Positions 1 to 5,026 of a stretch of DNA of 5,026 nucleotides are shown here, piece by piece. The translations under genes and the position numbers were made by a program. The notes under the pieces were generated by a model. That model did no database searches and had not been told where the DNA came from. It saw only the letters and a program-made list of their open reading frames with translations. Numbering within the stretch: position 1 is the stretch's first letter; every line of letters begins with the position of its first letter. The stretch is from Deltaproteobacteria bacterium (GTDB lineage Bacteria; Desulfobacterota; DSM-4660; Desulfatiglandales; B25-G16), in contig JAGYMO010000318.1 of assembly GCA_018400255.1 (NCBI GenBank), forward strand, positions 1 to 5,026. Direction: 5' to 3'.

Positions 1-990
1 TTTGACATTATGTCTGATATTGGAGAGGCCGAGGTGAACCGGATTATGAAGGAATTCAGCGAGGAGAGGCCCGGCTTTCCACAGGCAAAGGATAGCTTTT
101 CCGAATACCACGATTTTAATCGTTTTCTTCTCGTAGATGAGGTGGACGGTGTAAAGATTATCACGATAAGAAGACCACAGGCAATGAACGCCATCAGTGA
201 TGAGATAGACAACGAGATCCTAAAGGTTTTGAAGGAAAATATAGATGAACCTTCTGTAAAGGGTTTCGTTATTGCCGGCTATGGTAACGCCACCTTTTCA
301 GCCGGAGCGGATATAGGCAAATTTCCGGCTACCCTTGGAAACAAGGAGGCAGCAGCCCAATATGCACGGGACTGTGCTGATGTGCAGCTTTTCATGGACA
401 AGATGGAGAAACCTATTGTGGCGGCCATTAATGGCATGGCCCTTGGAGGAGGACTGGAGATTGCAATTAGATGCCACAGCATGGTGGCTACGGAAAATGC
501 CTTTTTCCAGTTTCCGGAGATAACCCTTGGCATATTGCCAGGTATTGGCGGGTGCATTGTGCCATACAGGAAGTGGCCTAAGGGTAGCCACATTTTTAAC
601 GAGATGCTCTGCCTAGCCAGACGCATGAGTGTTAAAGAGGCATATGATACTGGGATGGTCAAGTCAATATCTAAAGACTATTCCGAGATGATAAAGGAGG
701 CGGTTAAAGAGGTTAACCGTATATCAGGGAAGGTTGAGAGAATACCTGAGGGCAAGGTAGATATACCTGAGATCGTTGTTCCTGAAAACCCTATGGCAGG
801 TAAATTACGGTTAAGCAAAGAGGGTATTTCCATAATAATAAAGACGGTCAAGGCAGGGGCCGCAGCTACTTCCTTAAACGAGGCCCTTGAAATAGGCTAC
901 CAGGGTTCTGCTGAGATAGCATGCACTGATGGAGCAAAGGAGGGGATTTCCGCCTTCCTGGAAAAGAGAAAGCCGGAATTTAAAAAGTGA
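1..990 (+). CDS. Enoyl-CoA hydratase domain (crotonase fold), 5'-truncated; probably C-terminal half of a 3-hydroxyacyl-CoA dehydrogenase/enoyl-CoA hydratase fusion
   Basis: Cytoplasmic beta-oxidation-type enzyme adding water to a 2-enoyl-CoA. Numbering from the first visible ATG (base 10), the crotonase domain begins near residue 38. The oxyanion-hole motif FSAGAD is at 96-101 and the second one, NGMALGGGLE, at 141-150. Both catalytic glutamates of classical hydratases are present: E150 (GGGLE) and E170 (FPEITLG). The C-terminal EGISAFLEKRKPEF (311-324) is typical of the family. The frame is open from base 1 (F-D-I before M1), and about 37 residues precede the crotonase fold. The start FDIMSDIGEAEV resembles the end of a hydroxyacyl-CoA dehydrogenase C-terminal domain (pattern F-x-x-x-D-x-G). 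I therefore think the ATG at 10 is internal and the gene begins outside the window. Otherwise it is a stand-alone hydratase of 326 residues, longer than the usual ~260. Crotonase-fold membership is firm, hydratase activity likely, the fusion inferred. Confidence 0.85.
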   Translation, partial: FDIMSDIGEAEVNRIMKEFSEERPGFPQAKDSFSEYHDFNRFLLVDEVDGVKIITIRRPQAMNAISDEIDNEILKVLKENIDEPSVKGFVIAGYGNATFSAGADIGKFPATLGNKEAAAQYARDCADVQLFMDKMEKPIVAAINGMALGGGLEIAIRCHSMVATENAFFQFPEITLGILPGIGGCIVPYRKWPKGSHIFNEMLCLARRMSVKEAYDTGMVKSISKDYSEMIKEAVKEVNRISGKVERIPEGKVDIPEIVVPENPMAGKLRLSKEGISIIIKTVKAGAAATSLNEALEIGYQGSAEIACTDGAKEGISAFLEKRKPEFKK

Positions 991-1053
991 TAATCTTCTT
1001 TTTATAAGGCAATCGAATGAACCACTACGAAGTAAAACCCAATGTAAAGATAA

Positions 1054-1069
1054 TAAAATTAGCATTTTA
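1054..1069. promoter_or_regulatory. AT-rich inverted repeat just upstream of etfB
   Basis: TAAAAT and ATTTTA form a perfect 6-base inverted repeat separated by TAGC, 11 bases before the etfB start codon. The left arm also resembles a -10 box (TAAAAT), and GATAAT overlaps it at 1049-1054, but no convincing -35 lies at the right distance. It could be part of a promoter/operator for the etfBA-dehydrogenase unit or simply AT-rich leader. The 90-base gap is the largest between genes here, so a promoter would most naturally lie in it. Weak evidence. Confidence 0.25.
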
Positions 1070-1080
1070 GGTATTATTCA

Positions 1081-1872
1081 ATGAACATAATAACACTTAT
1101 CAAGCAGGTGCCTGACACAACGGACATAAAGACTGACCCCAAGACCGGCAACCTTATAAGAGAGGGCATAGAAAGCATTATAAACCCTGATGATCGACAC
1201 GCAATCGAGGTGGCAGTTTCATTAAAGGAAAAATATAAGGGCAAGTCCATAGTTGTGTCCATGGGACCCCCTCAGGCCATAGACGCTATATCCGAGGCCA
1301 TTGGCATGGGGATTGACGAAGGGATACTTTTGGCAGACAGGAATTTTGGGGGTGCTGATACATGGGCTACATCCTTTACCCTTGGAAAGGCCATAGAAAA
1401 GATTAATGCCTACGACCTTATACTATGTGGCAGGCAGGCAATCGATGGTGACACTGCCCAGATTGGACCCCAGGTGGCCGAATTCTTAGGACTTCCGCAA
1501 TTAACATATGTAATGGATATAGAGGAGGTCGATGACAGGAGGATAATTGTCAAAAGGGGATTGGGAAATGGGTACGAAAGGGTTGAGTCACCCTTGCCTG
1601 CCTTGATAACTGTTATTGGGGAATTGAATAAGCCCAGATATCCAAGGGTGGATTTATTGATAAATGCATGCAAGGAAAACGCGCGTATAACACTTTGGAA
1701 TGCGGCGGATCTAAAGGTATCAGTGCAGGAAATAGGATTGTCCGGCTCATTAACCCGGGTTATAAAGACGTTTTCCCCTAAGGTGAAAAGGGAAGGCGAA
1801 ATGCTTAAGGGAGACAAAGGAGAGGCTGTAGGGCAGCTTATTGAAAGATTAGCTGGCAATTACCTTATATAA
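1081..1872 (+). CDS. etfB: Electron transfer flavoprotein subunit beta (EtfB)
   Basis: Small subunit of the heterodimeric cytoplasmic ETF that takes electrons from an acyl-CoA dehydrogenase; 263 residues, normal for the family. The N-terminus MNIITLIKQVPDT is canonical and fixes the start, although the upstream ribosome site is weak (TAGGT at 1068-1072). Visible motifs are MGPPQA (61-66), DRNFGGADTWATS (86-98), the nucleotide loop GRQAIDGDTAQIGP (117-130), the ETF-beta signature region around ERVESPLPALIT (166-177) and IKTFSPK (228-234). The DRxFGGADTxATS stretch is shared with Bcd-, Car- and Fix-type EtfB (for example Acidaminococcus), where these threonines help bind a second FAD. Mitochondrial-type EtfB, which holds AMP there, lacks it. 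This favours an electron-bifurcating class, but sequence alone does not prove it. etfA follows 22 bases downstream, so the two are probably co-transcribed. Confidence 0.96.
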   Translation: MNIITLIKQVPDTTDIKTDPKTGNLIREGIESIINPDDRHAIEVAVSLKEKYKGKSIVVSMGPPQAIDAISEAIGMGIDEGILLADRNFGGADTWATSFTLGKAIEKINAYDLILCGRQAIDGDTAQIGPQVAEFLGLPQLTYVMDIEEVDDRRIIVKRGLGNGYERVESPLPALITVIGELNKPRYPRVDLLINACKENARITLWNAADLKVSVQEIGLSGSLTRVIKTFSPKVKREGEMLKGDKGEAVGQLIERLAGNYLI

Positions 1873-1894
1873 TAAAGGTTTTAAAGAGGTTTTT

Positions 1895-3088
1895 ATGGCT
1901 ATATTTATAGACTATGATCTGTGCACTGGATGTAAAAGATGCGAGAAGATCTGTCCATATAATGGTATAGAAGTTAAGGATGGCAAGGCTGTTGTAAATG
2001 AAAGATGCACCTCTTGCGGTGTATGTATTGATAACTGCCCTGAAAATGCAATAAGCTCGGATATAAAAGAAAAGGAAGTGCCTGATTTTCGTGACAGAAA
2101 GGGGATATGGGTGTTTGCCGAGCAGGCAGATGGGGTAATGGCAAAGGTTACAAAGGAGCTCCTGGGGCTTGGTCAGTCGTTAGCCAAGGATCTCAATCAG
2201 GAGTTATCTGCAGTTCTTCTCGGCAATAACGTTGGCCATCTTATTGAGGAGCTCCAGAAATATGGCGCTCAAAGGGTATATCTTGCCCAGCATGAACTCC
2301 TGTCGGTCTATCAAACAAACCCCTACACAAAGGTTATCTCCGAGATAATATTACATAACAAACCAAGTATATTTATCATTGGGGCTACCCCTATTGGCAG
2401 AGACCTCGCGCCAAGGATATCAATGAGACTAAACCTTGGGCTTACAGCAGACTGTACAGAATTGAGTATAGATCAGGAGGATGGCCTATTGCTTCAGACA
2501 AGGCCTGCATTTGGTGGAAACCTTATGGCCACTATTAAGACAGCCTACAGCAGACCGCAAATGGCTACTGTCAGGCCAGGCGTTATGGAGTCCAAAAAAA
2601 TCGGCACTAGCTCTAATTGCGAGGTTATACATGTAGATTCGAGCCTTACGAAGGAGGATGTTGTTACCAGGGTTCTGGAGTTTGTAGGGGAAAAGAAAAA
2701 GGTCGTAAGCCTAAACGATGCAAAGGTTATTGTAGCCGGAGGCAGGGGTGTCGGCTCGGAGGAAGGCCTGAAACCCTTGTTTGAACTCGCAGAGGCCCTG
2801 GGCGCTGAGGTCGCAGGCACAAGGATTGTAATCGAGGAAGGCTGGCTTCCTGTTGAAAGGCAGGTTGGGCAGACAGGTCAGACAGTAAGACCGGAATTAT
2901 ATGTTGCATGCGGTATATCCGGCGCTATCCAGCATAGGGCCGGAATGCTTGGCTCACGGTACGTTATTGCAATTAATAAGGATGAAAGGGCGCCTATATT
3001 TGAAGCAGCGGATTGGGGCATTGTTGGAGACCTTCATGAAGTTGTCCCGACATTAACTAATGCAATCTTGAATAGAAAGGGAAAGTAA
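1895..3088 (+). CDS. etfA: Electron transfer flavoprotein subunit alpha with N-terminal 2x[4Fe-4S] ferredoxin domain (EtfA)
   Basis: FAD-carrying large subunit of ETF, partner of the preceding EtfB; 397 residues against about 310-340 for plain EtfA. The excess is a bacterial-type ferredoxin domain (about 1-56) with two complete CxxCxxCxxxCP motifs: C10/C13/C16/C20 and C38/C41/C44/C48. Domain I (about 70-230) has GATPIGRDLAPR (163-174), ADCT (185-188) and TRPAFGGN (202-209). The FAD domain has VIVAGGRGVGSEEG (278-291), R310 (aligning with the FAD-tuning arginine of human EtfA), QVGQTG (323-328) and the ETF-alpha signature LYVACGISGAIQHRAG through AINKD (335-363). A good ribosome site, AAGAGGT (1884-1890), precedes the ATG. 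Ferredoxin-fused EtfA occurs in Acetobacterium CarE (caffeyl-CoA reductase) and LctC (lactate dehydrogenase), both electron-bifurcating. The extra clusters probably exchange low-potential electrons with free ferredoxin; that role is inferred. Confidence 0.96.
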   Translation: MAIFIDYDLCTGCKRCEKICPYNGIEVKDGKAVVNERCTSCGVCIDNCPENAISSDIKEKEVPDFRDRKGIWVFAEQADGVMAKVTKELLGLGQSLAKDLNQELSAVLLGNNVGHLIEELQKYGAQRVYLAQHELLSVYQTNPYTKVISEIILHNKPSIFIIGATPIGRDLAPRISMRLNLGLTADCTELSIDQEDGLLLQTRPAFGGNLMATIKTAYSRPQMATVRPGVMESKKIGTSSNCEVIHVDSSLTKEDVVTRVLEFVGEKKKVVSLNDAKVIVAGGRGVGSEEGLKPLFELAEALGAEVAGTRIVIEEGWLPVERQVGQTGQTVRPELYVACGISGAIQHRAGMLGSRYVIAINKDERAPIFEAADWGIVGDLHEVVPTLTNAILNRKGK

Positions 3089-3091
3089 GGG
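3086..3091 (+). promoter_or_regulatory. Ribosome binding site of the acyl-CoA dehydrogenase, overlapping the etfA stop codon
   Basis: TAAGGG contains the etfA stop codon TAA (3086-3088) and an AAGGG Shine-Dalgarno core four bases before the ATG at 3096. This supports that start and suggests translational coupling, so that the dehydrogenase is made in proportion to EtfA. Confidence 0.6.
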
Positions 3092-3095
3092 TACC

Positions 3096-4229
3096 ATGGA
3101 ACGTTCAGATATAGAAAAGCTTTTAAGAAAGGTTATGGCCAAATTTGTAGACCAAGAGGTAATTCCAGTTGCCAGAGAACATGACGAGAGCGGTGACTTT
3201 CCCTATGATTTATTCAAAAAGATAGCGGATATGGGTATCCTGGGAATAAGATACCCTAAAAAGGTAGGGGGCTCAGGGGGAAATACAACCCTTTACTGCA
3301 TTACCGTAGAGGAATTGGCACGAGGGCTTTTAAGTCTCGGGGCAACTACGGCCATGCAATGCCTGATGGCCACGGATGGACTCTATCGGTATGGAACGGA
3401 TGAGATGCATGAAAAATATCTGAGGCCTGCGATGAGGGGTGAAAAGATCGGCGCATTTCAGCTAACGGAGCCGGAGGCAGGTTCTGACCTCAGTAATGTT
3501 CGGACAAGGGCAATAAAAAGTGACGATGGTTGGATTATCAACGGAATGAAGACCTGGTCAACAAGCGGGCCAATAGGTCATTTCCATACGGTCCTTACCC
3601 AGACTGACCCTGATAAGGGACTAAGGGGTTTAATGTTTGTATTTATCCCCACAGATACACCAGGCTTTTCCCATAGTAAAAAGTTTGACCTTTTAGGGAC
3701 AAGAACAACACAGATGTCGGAGATCTACTTCAATAATTGCCATGTCCCTGATGAATATATGCTGGGTCAGTTGGGAAGGGGGCTTGATGTTTTACTAACC
3801 ATACTTTCAGAGATCAGGGTTATGACTGCTGCCCTTGCCCTGGGCTTACAAAGGGCTGCCATGGATGATTCGATCAAGTATTGCAAGGAGAGGGTTCAGT
3901 TTGGCAGGCCTATTAGTTCTTACCAGCTCATACAGGCTAAGATAGCAAATATGGCCGTCAATTTAGAGGCTGGGACCCTTATGTCCTACAAGGTTACGCA
4001 CCTCATTGATAAAAATATTCCCTGCTTGAATGAGGCATCTATGGCAAAATATTTCACAACCGAGTCTGCATGCAAGGCTGCGGATGAGGCAACTCGTATT
4101 TTTGGCGCCTATGGCTATTCCATGGAGTATAATGTTCAACGCTACTATAGAGACAATCGGTTTCTTCTCTATGGCGGTGGAACCCATGAGGTACTCCAAA
4201 CTACTATTGCCAGGCAGTACCTTCGGTAG
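3096..4229 (+). CDS. Acyl-CoA dehydrogenase family flavoprotein lacking the usual catalytic glutamate
   Basis: FAD-dependent acyl-CoA dehydrogenase, cytoplasmic, 377 residues (normal length). Domains in order: N-terminal helical (about 1-118), middle beta domain with FAD signature QLTEPEAGSD (122-131) and TWSTSG (153-158), C-terminal helical domain with QFGRPISSYQ (268-277) and the second signature around FGAYGYSMEYNVQRYYRD (336-353). All FAD-binding features look intact. The active site is unusual: the YEGT of medium- and short-chain enzymes is replaced by YGGGT (359-363), putting G361 at the catalytic glutamate position. The alternative position used by isovaleryl- and long-chain enzymes (Glu directly before the conserved Arg) is I240, with E239 one residue off. 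D94 lies in the helix region near the substrate pocket. Cyclohex-1-ene-1-carboxyl-CoA dehydrogenase also lacks the glutamate and uses an aspartate. The substrate is therefore unassigned. The gene starts 7 bases after etfA; EtfBA is its likely electron partner. Confidence 0.93.
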   Translation: MERSDIEKLLRKVMAKFVDQEVIPVAREHDESGDFPYDLFKKIADMGILGIRYPKKVGGSGGNTTLYCITVEELARGLLSLGATTAMQCLMATDGLYRYGTDEMHEKYLRPAMRGEKIGAFQLTEPEAGSDLSNVRTRAIKSDDGWIINGMKTWSTSGPIGHFHTVLTQTDPDKGLRGLMFVFIPTDTPGFSHSKKFDLLGTRTTQMSEIYFNNCHVPDEYMLGQLGRGLDVLLTILSEIRVMTAALALGLQRAAMDDSIKYCKERVQFGRPISSYQLIQAKIANMAVNLEAGTLMSYKVTHLIDKNIPCLNEASMAKYFTTESACKAADEATRIFGAYGYSMEYNVQRYYRDNRFLLYGGGTHEVLQTTIARQYLR

Positions 4230-4235
4230 GTTTGC

Positions 4236-4250
4236 TTACAATTTTTGTAA
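4236..4250. promoter_or_regulatory. Perfect 15-base palindrome, candidate operator for the GntR regulator
   Basis: TTACAA, a TTT spacer and TTGTAA form a perfect 6+3+6 inverted repeat starting 6 bases after the dehydrogenase stop and about 35 bases before the regulator start. Size, symmetry, AT-richness and position fit a dimeric GntR-type operator, which would imply autoregulation. It is too short and A/T-rich to be a convincing terminator. No other copy was found in this window, in particular none before etfB. Confidence 0.4.
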
Positions 4251-4284
4251 AACTGTATGTTTCTCTTAAAAAACGGTTTATAGA

Positions 4285-4944
4285 TTGCTTTATAATGTGA
4301 AAAAAGAAAATTTTGGGGGCCAAGTCTTTGAGCAGCTAAAGAAGATGATTTTCGATGGCGAATTTCGGCCTGGAAATCGTATAATAGAAAGCGAGGTTGC
4401 CGAATCTATTGGCATCAGCAGAACCCCTGTAAGAGAAGCCCTTCACAAGTTAGAGGCTGAAAGATTGATTGTGCGTCTCCCTAAAGGCGGCTACGTTGTA
4501 AAGGGTATGTCAATGGGTGAGATTGAGGAAATATTCGACATAAGAGTTATATTAGAAAGTTTTGCGGGCTACCTTGCAGCGGAAAGATGGAAGGATAATG
4601 AGATAGCACCATTAGAGGACAAATTAGAAGAGTTCGAGAAATATCTAATGATAAATGACCTGAAGGAGCTAACAAGACTAAACACAGAGTTTCATGAACT
4701 CCTATACGCGCTTAGCAAGAGTCCAAAACTAATTGAAATGATAAACAATTTAAGAGATGAAATATTTCTTCTCAGAGAGATCCTATTGGAGTCAATGAAG
4801 ATGGGCACTTTATCCCATAATGATCATAAAGAGATTATAAAGGCCATCAAGCACAGAGAGGCAAAAAAGGTTGAAAGGCTTATCAAGGAGCATATACTAA
4901 GGGGCAAGGACTTTGTAATTATGGAAATGAAAAAGGTCAAATAG
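4285..4944 (+). CDS. GntR family transcriptional regulator, FadR/FCD subfamily
   Basis: DNA-binding, ligand-responsive regulator, 219 residues, typical for the subfamily. The winged helix-turn-helix occupies about 10-72: QVFEQLKKMIFDGEFRPG (13-30), helix-turn-helix ESEVAESIGISRTPVREALHKL (35-56) and wing LPKGGYVV (65-72). The all-helical FCD ligand domain (about 78-212) opens with EIFDIRVILE (82-91). Likely metal/ligand residues are N133 and H137 (NTEFH), H181 and H203; N133 stands where most members have aspartate. Such proteins usually sense organic acids or acyl-CoA derivatives and control neighbouring genes. Position at the end of the etfBA-dehydrogenase run suggests it regulates that set. 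The start is uncertain: TTG at 4285 or GTG at 4297, neither with a strong ribosome site; an in-frame stop at 4267 rules out anything earlier. The choice changes only the first four residues. The effector is not predictable here. Confidence 0.92.
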   Translation: MLYNVKKENFGGQVFEQLKKMIFDGEFRPGNRIIESEVAESIGISRTPVREALHKLEAERLIVRLPKGGYVVKGMSMGEIEEIFDIRVILESFAGYLAAERWKDNEIAPLEDKLEEFEKYLMINDLKELTRLNTEFHELLYALSKSPKLIEMINNLRDEIFLLREILLESMKMGTLSHNDHKEIIKAIKHREAKKVERLIKEHILRGKDFVIMEMKKVK

Positions 4945-4953
4945 AAGGTAACC

Positions 4954-5013
4954 GTTCACGGGTTCAGCGTTCTGTCCGCCACAAAAACGGCGGATAAAGG
5001 TTCAAAGGTTCAA
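4954..5013. repeat. Degenerate GTTCA octamer repeats in the intergenic tail
   Basis: GTTCA recurs at 4954 and 4962 (8-base spacing), as GTTCT at 4969, and again at 5000 and 5008 (8-base spacing). The last pair is an exact tandem AAGGTTCA x2 (4997-5012). The copies flank the GC-rich hairpin at 4975-4994. This looks like part of a dispersed intergenic repeat or low-complexity tract running beyond the window; no coding frame is evident. Confidence 0.45.
4975..4994. repeat. GC-rich hairpin downstream of the regulator gene
   Basis: TCCGCC and GGCGGA pair perfectly (6 base pairs) around an 8-base A-rich loop, 30 bases after the regulator stop codon. No T-run follows on either strand, so it is not a standard intrinsic terminator. 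It may stabilise the 3' end of the message, assist termination in another way, or be the core of the surrounding repeat element. Confidence 0.45.
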
Positions 5014-5026
5014 TAGCTAAAGACAG

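Noticed and set aside
279..662. Minus-strand open frames (127 and 97 codons) across the hydratase gene
   Set aside because: Antisense to conserved catalytic motifs of the hydratase; no recognisable domain.
1410..1859. A 149-codon open frame on the minus strand inside etfB
   Set aside because: It lies wholly antisense to a well-supported etfB, and its translation resembles no family I recognise; it is a codon-bias shadow.
1081..3088. FixA/FixB of nitrogen-fixing bacteria
   Set aside because: Some motifs are shared, but there is no fixC/fixX and the neighbours are an acyl-CoA dehydrogenase and a hydratase, pointing to acyl-CoA metabolism.
3096..4229. Naming the dehydrogenase as butyryl-CoA dehydrogenase (bcd) or carC
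   Set aside because: The gene context is similar, but the catalytic glutamate expected in the butyryl-CoA enzyme is absent, so a symbol would overstate the evidence.
4030..4269. A 79-codon plus-strand frame overlapping the end of the dehydrogenase gene
   Set aside because: Out of frame with the conserved FAD and C-terminal motifs and with no recognisable domain.
4291..4296. Perfect TATAAT as a -10 promoter box for the regulator gene
   Set aside because: Transcription would begin around 4303, after both possible start codons, and no -35 lies at the right distance. The next in-frame ATG (4345) would remove the start of the DNA-binding domain.
4975..5000. Intrinsic (Rho-independent) terminator after the regulator
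   Set aside because: The stem is GC-rich, but no T-run follows on either strand.

Overview
The window looks like part of a chromosome from a strictly anaerobic bacterium. It has moderate GC content and frequent AGG/AGA arginine and ATA isoleucine codons. It also encodes an electron transfer flavoprotein (ETF) whose alpha subunit is fused to a bacterial-type ferredoxin. Syntrophic or sulfate-reducing Desulfobacterota (Syntrophales-like) would fit, as would some Clostridia-type anaerobes. The lineage is an inference from gene content and codon style, not a sequence match.

Layout: all five genes lie on the plus strand, nearly head to tail. (1) Bases 1-990: the 3' part of a crotonase-fold enoyl-CoA hydratase, probably the C-terminal half of a larger 3-hydroxyacyl-CoA dehydrogenase/enoyl-CoA hydratase fusion. 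(2) A 90-base gap with an AT-rich dyad. (3) 1081-1872: etfB. (4) 1895-3088: etfA with an N-terminal 2x[4Fe-4S] ferredoxin domain. (5) 3096-4229: an acyl-CoA dehydrogenase. (6) A 55-base gap holding a perfect 15-base palindrome. (7) 4285-4944: a GntR/FCD regulator. (8) An 82-base tail with GTTCA octamer repeats around a GC-rich hairpin.

Working together: the dehydrogenase would oxidise an acyl-CoA, or reduce an enoyl-CoA in the reverse direction. The adjacent EtfBA pair would carry the electrons, and the hydratase/hydroxyacyl dehydrogenase would process the enoyl-CoA. The regulator probably senses an acid or acyl-CoA and controls the cluster. The set etfB, ferredoxin-fused etfA and acyl-CoA dehydrogenase resembles the electron-bifurcating caffeyl-CoA reductase system (CarCDE) of Acetobacterium.

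Most unusual point: the acyl-CoA dehydrogenase has glycine where the usual catalytic glutamate sits (YGGGT instead of YEGT), and isoleucine at the alternative glutamate position used by isovaleryl- and long-chain acyl-CoA dehydrogenases. It does carry an aspartate (D94) in the helix region near the substrate pocket. This recalls cyclohex-1-ene-1-carboxyl-CoA dehydrogenase, which lacks the glutamate and uses an aspartate base. The cluster could therefore act on an alicyclic or otherwise unusual acyl-CoA; this is a hypothesis.
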